A stretch of 5,568 nucleotides of DNA, from contig JAAZME010000158.1 in the NCBI GenBank assembly GCA_012798975.1, positions 1 through 5,568 of the forward strand, read 5' to 3'. Source of the stretch: Gallicola sp. Lineage in GTDB: Bacteria; Bacillota; Clostridia; Tissierellales; Peptoniphilaceae. The position numbers and the translations under genes were made by a program. Under the pieces are notes generated by a model, which saw only the letters and a list, made by a program, of their open reading frames with translations, was not told the DNA's origin and did no database searches. Shown piece by piece: positions 1-5,568 of this stretch (its first letter is position 1; each line of letters begins with the position of its first letter).

Positions 1-36
1 TACTACGTTTTGTTCATTTCAATTCTCTAGTCAAAG

Positions 37-85
37 AAAAAAGACTTCAATCTCTATCTTCTTCCGATAGTTTGAAGTCTTTTTT
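37..85. terminator. Strong bidirectional rho-independent terminator
   Basis: A perfect 14-pair inverted repeat (37-50 with 72-85) has six A's at its left end and six T's at its right end. A second five-pair stem (CTATC 54-58 with GATAG 66-70) lies inside it. Either strand therefore gives a stem followed by a U-run. It ends the ABC operon on the minus strand. The symmetry suggests it also serves a convergent plus-strand gene ending to the left, where a frame open from base 1 stops at TAG 28-30. That gene cannot be confirmed from so few bases, and the first 36 bases are otherwise unassigned. Confidence 0.9.
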
Positions 86-99
86 ATCTTATGAAAACA

Positions 100-119
100 A
101 GGACAATCCTTGCTGTCCT
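100..119 (-). terminator. Small hairpin just after the ABC operon, possible first terminator
   Basis: AGGACA (119-114) and TGTCCT (105-100) form a perfect six-pair stem around an eight-base loop, starting 22 bases after the stop codon at 142. It is followed on the minus strand by TGTTTTC, a short imperfect T-run. An alternative AAGGA/TCCTT pairing (99-103 with 107-111) overlaps it. It is weaker than the next hairpin and may only assist it. Confidence 0.4.
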
Positions 120-141
120 CTACTTAATATATAAACTCAGT

Positions 142-2067
142 TTATTGTTCATACTGCAGTTCATAAAGCACTTTAAAGATACCATCCTTTTCGATCAGCT
201 CTTCCCGATTGCCTTCTTCGGCGATTTCACCATGGCTTAGGACGATGATATTATCTGCGTCGGCTATGGTGGAGATTCGGTGGGCAATGGCAATGGTGGT
301 ACGGCTTTTGCTCATTTTGTTTAGGGCTTCTTGGATCATAAGCTCTGTTTCTGTGTCGATATTCGCTGTGGCTTCATCGAGGATCAGGATTCCAGGATCT
401 CGGACCAGGGTTCTAGCGAAGGAGAGCAGCTGTCGTTCTCCTGCAGAGAATGTGGCTCCCCGTTCCATCACAGGGGTTTCCAGTCCTTGTGGAAGTCTTT
501 CGATAAACCCTGTAAGGTTTACGTCTTTTATCGCTTGTTCTACTGTTTCTCTGGAGATCTCAGGATTTCCCAAGGTAATATTATCGTAAATGGTTCCTGT
601 GAAAAGGAACACATCCTGCTGTACAAATCCGATGAACTTTCGGATCTCTTCCGGATCGTATTCCATAATATCGACATCGTCGAAAAGAATCTGTCCTTTC
701 TGGATTTCGTAATATCTTCCGATAAGGTTTATGATGGAAGATTTCCCAGCTCCTGTGGCGCCGACGAAGGCTACCAGTTCGCAGGGTTCTATTACAAAGG
801 ATACGTCTTTCAATACCCATTCTTCTTTTACATAGGCAAACCATACATTTTTAAATTCGATTTTTCCTCGGAAGTTTTCAATTTTTCTTTTTCCAAAAAG
901 TCCTGCCATTTCGTTGTCTTCATTTAAAAGACTGAAGATTCGATCTGAAGAAGTACTCGCAGACTGATAGACATTATAGGTTTCTGCCAAGTTTAGAATC
1001 GGCATAAAAAACTGCTGTATATAGTCGACAAAGGCATACAACACCCCAAAGCTTATGGTCTGTGCCAGATAACCTCTTCCTCCAAAGTAGATCAGAAGAC
1101 TGATAGCAAGAGCTCTTATAAGCTCGATTCCCGGACGAAACATGGAGAATAAAAGTACTTCTCTTCTCGTTGCATTCCGATAATCTCTGTTTTCAATATC
1201 GAATTCTTTATAGATTCCTTTTTCCCGATTCAAAATCTGAATCATCCGCATTCCGGAAAGGTCTTCGGAAAGGTGGTTGTTTATTTTTGACAAGACACTT
1301 CTTTCCCATTGATAGACTTTTCGAACCTGTTTTCGGAAAAGCACGGAGATCAGCACAATAACAGGTGTGATCAACAAAACAAAAAAGGCCAATCGCATAT
1401 CCATAGAAAACATAATCACAAGGATTCCTGCAACCATAATAAGATTTCGAATCAGTCCGCTTAACACAGAGACAAAGAGTTCGTTAAGATTCTCTGTATC
1501 GTTGGTCACTCTTGTGACAAGATTTCCTAAGGGCCTTGTATCGAAAAATTTCATAGACTGGTTTAAAAGCCTAGCGTATAGATCTTTTCTCAGCTTATAA
1601 ATGATGGACTGCCCTGTACGGTTTAAAAGATAAACCTGCCCATAGCTTAGGGCAAATCCTGAAACCACCGTAAGAAGATAAATGAGAGCAAGAGTGATAA
1701 CGCCTCTAAAATCTCCCTGCCTTAGATTCATCACCTGGTCTTCGTTTAGAAGAACACCGGATTCCGGATTATTCTGATCTGTTGTCCAGTAAAATCCTTT
1801 TTCTGTCTGAACAAGATAGTACTCGCCCTTTTCTCCTTCTTCCATTCTTGTAAACCGGCTGCCGTTGAGCTCGATTTCGCCGTCGGCACTTTCTCTATAA
1901 GACTGGTCCAATACGTCGATATGATCATCGATAGCTACCTGCAGGATTTTCGGGCGAAGCAGGTTGAATCCCGTTACTACAAGGATAAGGAGGATAACCA
2001 CTAGAAACTGCTTCCAATGGGGTTTTAAATAATCTTTTAGATGATAATCATTGAAGTCTTGATCCAT
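142..2067 (-). CDS. Heterodimeric ABC multidrug-type exporter, catalytic subunit with extracellular insert (BmrD/YheH-like)
   Basis: This 641-residue half-transporter pairs with the adjacent 583-residue subunit. TM1 is about 20-40. It is followed by a hydrophilic insert of about 70 residues (about 48-119) before TM2 (about 121-148), with four more helices up to about 360. Most half-transporters have only a short loop there; B. subtilis BmrD/YheH has a comparable extracellular domain. The nucleotide-binding domain shows A-loop Tyr412, Walker A GATGAGKS (436-443), Q-loop Gln484, Walker B LILDE with catalytic Glu565, D-loop ANID (568-571) and switch His596. Its signature is FSAGE (540-544) instead of LSGGQ. 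In the dimer, its Walker motifs face the partner's intact LSGGQ to make the hydrolytic site. Its weak signature faces the partner's Asp/Gln site. The stop at 144-142 is followed by terminator hairpins. The family role is ATP-driven export across the cytoplasmic membrane; the substrate is unknown. Confidence 0.93.
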   Translation of the reverse strand: MDQDFNDYHLKDYLKPHWKQFLVVILLILVVTGFNLLRPKILQVAIDDHIDVLDQSYRESADGEIELNGSRFTRMEEGEKGEYYLVQTEKGFYWTTDQNNPESGVLLNEDQVMNLRQGDFRGVITLALIYLLTVVSGFALSYGQVYLLNRTGQSIIYKLRKDLYARLLNQSMKFFDTRPLGNLVTRVTNDTENLNELFVSVLSGLIRNLIMVAGILVIMFSMDMRLAFFVLLITPVIVLISVLFRKQVRKVYQWERSVLSKINNHLSEDLSGMRMIQILNREKGIYKEFDIENRDYRNATRREVLLFSMFRPGIELIRALAISLLIYFGGRGYLAQTISFGVLYAFVDYIQQFFMPILNLAETYNVYQSASTSSDRIFSLLNEDNEMAGLFGKRKIENFRGKIEFKNVWFAYVKEEWVLKDVSFVIEPCELVAFVGATGAGKSSIINLIGRYYEIQKGQILFDDVDIMEYDPEEIRKFIGFVQQDVFLFTGTIYDNITLGNPEISRETVEQAIKDVNLTGFIERLPQGLETPVMERGATFSAGERQLLSFARTLVRDPGILILDEATANIDTETELMIQEALNKMSKSRTTIAIAHRISTIADADNIIVLSHGEIAEEGNREELIEKDGIFKVLYELQYEQ

Positions 2068-2068
2068 A

Positions 2069-3820
2069 TTATCCCTCCTCCTTTAATCGGTCTTCTAACA
2101 GCTGCTTCTCGTAAATTCGTTTATACAAACCTTCTTCTTTCAGAAGCTCTTCATGTTTTCCTCGTTGTACGATCCTTCCTTCATCAAGAACTATAATATG
2201 ATCTGCTTCTTTTACTGTTGAGATTCTCTGGCTGATGAGAATCAAGGTCTGTTCTTTTATTTTTTCTAATCCTTCAAGGATGTTTTCTTCTGTTTCTGTG
2301 TCCACTGCGGATAAACTGTCGTCGAGAATGATTACAGGAGCATCTTTCAGATAGGCTCTGGCAATAGAAATTCTCTGCTTCTGTCCTCCGGAAAGAGTTA
2401 CTCCCCGTTCTCCAACCATCGTTTCATACTTGTCTGGAAACTTCATAATATCCTCATGAATATCTGCAAATTTCGCTGCTTCTACGACTCGTTCTTTTGA
2501 AACTTTTTCTTGAGAAGAAAAAGCGATATTGTCTTCAATACTCTTTGAGAAGAGGAAATTATCTTGAGGAGCATAGGCGATATTCTCCCTTAGGTTTGCC
2601 AGGGAAAGATCACGGATATCCACATTTTCTAAAGCAACCCTTCCCTTCGTCGCATCATATACCCGAAGAATAAGACTGACTAATGTTGTTTTTCCGCTGC
2701 CGGTTTTTCCCAAAATAGCCAACGACTGTCCTGCGGGGATCTCTAAGTTGATATCCTTTAGAATCTCCGGTCCATTCGGATAATGAAAGGACACATTCTC
2801 AAAGGAGATCTTTCCTGAAGGATTTTTTAAAACAACTGGATTTTCCTTTTCTACAAGACTGCTTTGTTCTTTGTGAATAGCCTGAAGTCTTTCCATAGAG
2901 GCCACCCCTCTTTGAAACATGCTGAAAACCATGCCGAGAGCTACCAGCGGCCATACGATCATAAAAAGATAGTTGACTACTGCAAGAAAATCCCCCAAAG
3001 TCAGCGCCCCGACAAAGATCTGCTGAGTTCCGTAGACCATAAAGATTACAAAACTAATTCCGGAAATTCCTGTAATTAAAGGATCGAAAAGCCCTGAGAT
3101 TTTGATCTGCTTGAGATTCTTCTCCATATAGTCTTTATTGTTTTTTTCAAATTCTTTTTCTCGTTCTTTCTCGATGCCGTAGGTCTTGATAACCCGCACA
3201 CCGGATAAATTTTCCTGAACAATATCCGTCATCGCAGAAAAAGAGTTCTGCACCGCTAAACTTCTAGCATGCATTTTCGTGCTGAAAAGACGAACCACAA
3301 TAGAAATAACAGGCAGAGCAAGAAGACCTACCGCCGCCGTTTTTAGTCCTACTGTATACACCATCATAAAAACGGTCAGTATAGTCATAAAAAGAGAATC
3401 TACAATAAGCATAATCCCCGGCCCCATAGCCATACGCACCGTACTGATGTCGTTTGTCGCATGAGCCATAAGGTCTCCGACCTTGCTTTTATTATAAAAA
3501 TCCGCATCCAATGTTAAGAAATGCTTAAAAAGATGATCCCTAAGATCATATTCCAAGTCTCGGCTTGTTCCATATAGAAGCATTCTCCATAAGAAACGTC
3601 CGCCGGAGATGAGTACCCCTAAAAGGATCATCCAGCCCGCAGACTGAAGAATTCTTTCTTGTGAAAGCTGGGAAAACTGAACCCAGTCCGTAAACTGCCG
3701 TATTACCTGAGGCACTAGAAGACTCAATCCGTCTACAATAATTAAAAACAATGCCCCGATAATATATTTCCATCTGTATTTTTTTATGAAGGGCGCCATC
3801 ATACGGAATGCTTTAATCAT
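2069..3820 (-). CDS. Heterodimeric ABC multidrug-type exporter, degenerate-site subunit (BmrC/YheI-like)
   Basis: This 583-residue half-transporter has six membrane helices (roughly 19-40, 60-80, 134-156, 160-178, 244-268, 277-300) followed by a nucleotide-binding domain. Visible motifs are A-loop Tyr347, Walker A GKTGSGKT (371-378), Q-loop Gln419, signature LSGGQ (476-480) and Walker B IILDD (497-501). Asp501 replaces the catalytic Glu and Gln531 replaces the switch His. This pattern marks the subunit whose own Walker motifs form the non-hydrolytic site of a heterodimer, as in BmrC, LmrC and TM287. The length nearly equals that of B. subtilis BmrC/YheI (about 585). The start at 3820 follows AAGGAGGG by about six bases. 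The next gene begins one base after its stop and encodes the complementary subunit. Export of drugs or other amphiphiles from the inner membrane leaflet is inferred from the family; the true substrate cannot be read from the sequence. Confidence 0.93.
   Translation of the reverse strand: MIKAFRMMAPFIKKYRWKYIIGALFLIIVDGLSLLVPQVIRQFTDWVQFSQLSQERILQSAGWMILLGVLISGGRFLWRMLLYGTSRDLEYDLRDHLFKHFLTLDADFYNKSKVGDLMAHATNDISTVRMAMGPGIMLIVDSLFMTILTVFMMVYTVGLKTAAVGLLALPVISIVVRLFSTKMHARSLAVQNSFSAMTDIVQENLSGVRVIKTYGIEKEREKEFEKNNKDYMEKNLKQIKISGLFDPLITGISGISFVIFMVYGTQQIFVGALTLGDFLAVVNYLFMIVWPLVALGMVFSMFQRGVASMERLQAIHKEQSSLVEKENPVVLKNPSGKISFENVSFHYPNGPEILKDINLEIPAGQSLAILGKTGSGKTTLVSLILRVYDATKGRVALENVDIRDLSLANLRENIAYAPQDNFLFSKSIEDNIAFSSQEKVSKERVVEAAKFADIHEDIMKFPDKYETMVGERGVTLSGGQKQRISIARAYLKDAPVIILDDSLSAVDTETEENILEGLEKIKEQTLILISQRISTVKEADHIIVLDEGRIVQRGKHEELLKEEGLYKRIYEKQLLEDRLKEEG
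2077..2084 (-). promoter_or_regulatory. Shine-Dalgarno site of the second ABC gene, inside the end of the first
   Basis: AAAGGAGG lies nine bases upstream of the ATG at 2067 and overlaps the last codons (KEEG) of the first subunit. Only one base separates the upstream TAA (2071-2069) from the ATG. This arrangement favours translational coupling and near-equal production of the two subunits. Confidence 0.8.
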
Positions 3821-3873
3821 ACTGTTCCCTCCTTATTGTTTTTTTCATTCTTCCCCCTATCTGTTTCATTAAG

Positions 3874-3908
3874 AAGACATCCTGTATATTTATACCCAAG
3901 GATGTCCT
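3874..3908 (-). terminator. Imperfect hairpin between the selenoprotein and ABC genes, possible weak terminator
   Basis: On the minus strand AGGACATCCT (3908-3899) pairs with AGGATGTCTT (3883-3874), ten pairs including one G-U. Inside it a four-pair GTAT/ATAC stem closes an AAAT loop, leaving a three-base bulge. The hairpin begins 20 bases after the selenoprotein stop. Only a poor U-run (CTTCTTAATG) follows, so termination would be partial at best. It may instead separate expression of the upstream pair from that of the exporter, or serve as a regulatory stem. Confidence 0.4.
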
Positions 3909-3917
3909 TATTGTAAT
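3889..3917 (-). promoter_or_regulatory. Possible sigma-A-type promoter for the ABC exporter operon
   Basis: ATTACA (3917-3912, four of six matches to TTGACA) is followed after 17 bases by TATAAA (3894-3889, five of six matches to TATAAT). Transcription would begin near 3882 and give a leader of about 60 bases. The -10 box lies within the imperfect hairpin described above. AT-rich spacers often hold such matches by chance, so this is a weak call. Confidence 0.3.
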
Positions 3918-3928
3918 ATTGTAATTTA

Positions 3929-4378
3929 TTAACTCTTTCCTTTATCACTATATAAAGATAAAACATCTTCTATATCCGGAATATCCTTCATGCTTTGTCC
4001 CCAGTGTTTTTCAATAACATTTCCTTCCGAGTCCGCTGCGATCTGGAAAGGCATCCGGCCTAGTTTATACCATTTGCTCTCTTGCCCGTATTCTTTCATA
4101 ATTTTTTTCGCATCGGGGAATCCTATAAAGGGCATTTTATTTTCTTCCCAATATTTCCGGAAATCTTCATTGTTTTCCGGACCGAACACAAGGATTCGGA
4201 TATTTTTCTTTTCAAATTCTTCTTTATGGTCTCTTAACTGATCCATATGCCTGCGGCAAAAGGGTCAAATAAAACCTCTGTTAAAAACAAGATAGAGATT
4301 TTCTCCCTGAAAATCCTTTAGAGATCTTTTCTTGCCGTATAGATCTTCTGCCTGAAAATCTTTCAGCTTTTCTTTCAT
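3929..4378 (-). CDS. Peroxiredoxin-like (AhpC/TSA, SelL-related type) selenoprotein, Sec at codon 38
   Basis: Read from the ATG at 4378 with TGA as selenocysteine, this is a complete 149-residue thioredoxin-fold protein. Residues 1-32 match the usual AhpC/TSA N-terminus (LKDFQAEDLYGKK, then SLKDFQGENLYLVF). Residues 33-45 read NRGFI-U-PFCRRHM, the family's RG.WCPFCRRHM active site with Sec38 in place of the first Cys and Cys41 as partner. Downstream are an ILVFGPEN strand, GRMP (107-110, with the likely cis-proline at 110) and the terminal SMKDIPDIEDVL helix. Cys41 is the only cysteine, so a Sec38-Cys41 selenenylsulfide is the only possible intramolecular redox pair. No signal peptide is visible, so it is probably a cytosolic thiol or peroxide reductase; the substrate is unknown. 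The start is supported by AGAGGAG eight bases upstream and a two-base gap after the DUF445 stop. Conventional calling starts at Met45 (4246) and loses the active site. The alternative is a pseudogene with a Cys-to-stop mutation, but the frame is otherwise intact and a SECIS-like hairpin follows. Confidence 0.87.
4225..4247 (-). promoter_or_regulatory. Candidate bacterial SECIS stem-loop for the Sec codon
   Basis: On the minus strand, UAUGG, a bulged A and UC (4247-4240) pair with GACCAUA (4231-4225). This gives seven base pairs with one bulge. The apical loop is the eight bases AGUUAAGA (4239-4232). The loop begins 25 bases after the UGA, and a G is its second base. These values fit the general bacterial SECIS description: short upper stem, loop of 3-14 bases with a G in the first two, and about 16-37 bases from the UGA. 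The element lies within the coding region, as bacterial SECIS elements do. I folded it by eye. A smaller hairpin (UGCC/GGCA, 4258-4248) is closer to the UGA and could compete. Confidence 0.65.
4265..4267 (-). other. In-frame TGA recoded as selenocysteine (Sec38)
   Basis: The minus-strand codons here read GGT TTT ATT TGA CCC TTT TGC CGC, giving G-F-I-U-P-F-C-R. The TGA replaces the N-terminal Cys of a CxxC active site, the usual place for Sec in bacterial redox selenoproteins. The frame is open for 37 codons before it and 111 after it, with family-typical sequence on both sides. Incorporation would need selA, selB, selC and selD elsewhere in the genome; none is in this window. Confidence 0.87.
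4292..4366 (-). repeat. Imperfect 30-base direct repeat inside the selenoprotein gene
   Basis: Bases 4366-4337 (LKDFQAEDLY) and 4321-4292 (LKDFQGENLY) match at 24 of 30 positions and are 15 bases apart. Both copies occupy positions where AhpC/TSA proteins normally carry similar short motifs, so this may be convergence as much as duplication. Confidence 0.45.
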
Positions 4379-4380
4379 GG

Positions 4381-5568
4381 TTATCTCTCCTCTTTATTAT
4401 AATAGACTAATTTTTCCCGAAGTCTTGGGGAAAATCTTAACACAAAAAACACAATAATGGAAACAGGAATAAAAACTGTCGGAAAAGCAATGATTAAAAA
4501 GAGCAGCACTCCTGCAGCTGCACCTACATAAGCTCCTGAAATCCGCAGCCACTGGAGATTTCCGCCGGCGATATCATTTATCTTTTTGATAATCTGCTCG
4601 TTGGTAAGTTTCGATAATAGTTCCTCCATTACTAAAAGAATGGACTCGTACTGGCTCTCAAAAAGCTTTGCCGATACTCGTTTTACTTCCTTTGAAAGTT
4701 CTCCCTTTTCTTCCATTTCATCCATGACTCTTTCAAAGGAGTCTCCTAGCATCTTTCCAAAGGAGAAGTTTTCATTTCCAAGAATTTCTTTTTTCTCTTC
4801 CATAATCCAACCGGAAAGAAATTCGAAACCTTGGTCTATATATTCTCTTAAAGGGAGATTCTGAATCATCTGATTTTTCCAATGCTCCATCTCTTCTAGA
4901 ATCTTCGGATTATTCCGGACGTCCTCGATGATCTGCTGAACTTCTCTTTGAAGAAGCTCTCCATGTCTTCCTTCTCCTGTTTTTAATTCCAGCTGAAGTT
5001 CTGTAAGACTTTCTAGAAAGGTTCTTTGAATGTCCCTTGCCAGTTCCGAATATTCGATGGTTTTTGTCTTTTCCATAGCGGAGAAGGTGGCTTTTTTCAT
5101 CATGCGCTTTACAAGATTCCCTTCTTTTTTTCGTTCCAGCACCATCTTTCGAAGTTCATCCCGTATCCATTTATAGCTGTGTTCTGTACCTATTTTTTCC
5201 TTGGCAAATTCGATTCCGATGTGGATCCATAAAACCTGCTGTTCTTTAAAGTTTCTGTTTTCTAAAAATGACAACTGTTTTTCTACAGAGATTTCCTCTG
5301 CTTTCGCGGCAATTTGTTTTTCTAACAGTCTGCTCCATTCCTCTTTATGGCGGGAAATAAACTCCCCTATGATCCGTTCTGTTTTCTCTTCGAGAACTTT
5401 TTCTTTAAACTGATTCTTCCCTAAATCCACAAGCTTTCCGCTGTCGATGTTCTCCATCTTTTCTAATATACTTTCTTTTGTAAAAAACTGTTCTTCGGAT
5501 GCTCTTAGGACTCCCTGCAAAAGTTCCTTTCTTTTATTCTGAACAAGACCTGTATACTTTTCTAAAAA
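4381..5568 (-). CDS. DUF445-family membrane protein, 5'-truncated by the window edge (YheB-like)
   Basis: The reading frame is open to the right edge of the window, giving 395 visible codons before the TAA at 4383-4381. A TTG at 5520 with a modest AAAGGA upstream could be taken as the start. I reject it because the 16 codons before it continue the protein pattern (around TGLVQNKRKELL), matching the segment after the N-terminal membrane part of DUF445 proteins. The visible protein is a long, highly charged, helical and probably coiled-coil region. It ends near the C-terminus with a motif typical of DUF445 proteins (AGGNLQWLRISGAYVGAAAG), which leads into a membrane helix. A second hydrophobic segment (IPVSIIVFFVLRF) and a basic tail follow. 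The N-terminal helix expected for this family lies outside the window. B. subtilis YheB belongs to this family; its biochemical function is unknown to me. The last codons (KEER) double as the Shine-Dalgarno site of the selenoprotein gene, so the two are probably co-transcribed and translationally coupled. Family assignment is by motif memory and is fairly confident. Confidence 0.75.
   Translation of the reverse strand, partial: FLEKYTGLVQNKRKELLQGVLRASEEQFFTKESILEKMENIDSGKLVDLGKNQFKEKVLEEKTERIIGEFISRHKEEWSRLLEKQIAAKAEEISVEKQLSFLENRNFKEQQVLWIHIGIEFAKEKIGTEHSYKWIRDELRKMVLERKKEGNLVKRMMKKATFSAMEKTKTIEYSELARDIQRTFLESLTELQLELKTGEGRHGELLQREVQQIIEDVRNNPKILEEMEHWKNQMIQNLPLREYIDQGFEFLSGWIMEEKKEILGNENFSFGKMLGDSFERVMDEMEEKGELSKEVKRVSAKLFESQYESILLVMEELLSKLTNEQIIKKINDIAGGNLQWLRISGAYVGAAAGVLLFLIIAFPTVFIPVSIIVFFVLRFSPRLREKLVYYNKEER
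4387..4393 (-). promoter_or_regulatory. Shine-Dalgarno site that fixes the selenoprotein start
   Basis: AGAGGAG lies eight bases upstream of the ATG at 4378, inside the last codons of the DUF445 gene. It supports 4378 as the start over the internal ATG at 4246. The internal ATG is preceded by codons for the conserved active site and has only a weaker GCAGG-like stretch nearby. Confidence 0.75.

Noticed and set aside
331..927. A 198-codon plus-strand ORF opposite the ATPase domain of the second ABC gene.
   Set aside because: It is antisense to a clearly conserved domain, has a low-complexity Phe/Ser/Cys-rich translation, and has no convincing ribosome binding site. The other plus-strand ORFs are rejected for the same reasons.
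3929..4246. A 105-residue ORF starting at ATG 4246 as a stand-alone small protein.
   Set aside because: It lacks the N-terminal strand and the active site of its family. An in-frame continuation past the TGA to a well-placed ATG and Shine-Dalgarno site at 4378 restores both.
4248..4258. UGCC/GGCA hairpin with a GCA loop as the SECIS element.
   Set aside because: Its loop starts only about ten bases after the UGA, shorter than the usual spacing, and the stem is only four pairs. The hairpin at 4225-4247 fits better.
3929..4378. Pseudogene with a Cys-to-stop mutation.
   Set aside because: Only one stop is present, it falls exactly on the first active-site Cys position, the rest is intact, and a SECIS-like hairpin follows. 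The option stays open until the sel genes are found.
4381..5520. TTG at 5520 as the start of the DUF445 gene.
   Set aside because: The frame is open through 5568 with family-like residues. The expected N-terminal membrane segment would be missing, so the gene most likely begins beyond the window.
1..5568. CRISPR arrays, insertion sequences, tRNA or rRNA genes, phage genes.
   Set aside because: I saw no regularly spaced repeats, transposase-like frames, terminal inverted repeats, or tRNA/rRNA signatures. Almost the whole window is the four genes described.

Overview
The window is AT-rich and reads as low-GC Gram-positive (Firmicutes) DNA. The ribosome binding sites are strong (AAAGGAGG-type), genes are tightly packed, and the proteins resemble Bacillus/Clostridium families. 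A probable selenoprotein points to an anaerobic, selenocysteine-using clostridial lineage rather than a typical Bacillus. This taxonomic reading is inference; no rRNA or marker gene is present.

All four genes lie on the minus strand, so the window is transcribed from its right end to its left. In order of transcription they are: (1) the 3' part of a DUF445-family membrane protein gene, which runs off the right edge (4381-5568); (2) two bases later, a peroxiredoxin-like thioredoxin-fold gene (3929-4378) with an in-frame TGA exactly where the first Cys of the CPFC active site belongs, and a SECIS-like hairpin 17 bases downstream; (3) a 108-base spacer with an imperfect hairpin, a possible promoter and a possible mini-ORF; (4) two ABC exporter half-transporter genes separated by one base (2069-3820 and 142-2067), which together make a heterodimeric multidrug-type exporter of the BmrCD/YheIH, LmrCD and TM287/288 class; (5) a strong bidirectional terminator (37-85).

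The central observation is the selenoprotein. Standard gene calling treats TGA as a stop and would start this gene at an internal ATG (4246). That removes the first 44 residues and both redox-active residues (Sec38 and Cys41), leaving what looks like a 105-residue fragment. Read through the TGA, it is a complete 149-residue protein with its own Shine-Dalgarno site.

The two ABC subunits are complementary. The 583-residue subunit has a canonical LSGGQ signature but Asp in place of the catalytic Glu and Gln in place of the switch His. The 641-residue subunit has the canonical Glu and His but a degenerate signature. Together they form one consensus and one degenerate ATP site. The larger subunit also has an extra extracytoplasmic domain between TM1 and TM2, as in BmrD.
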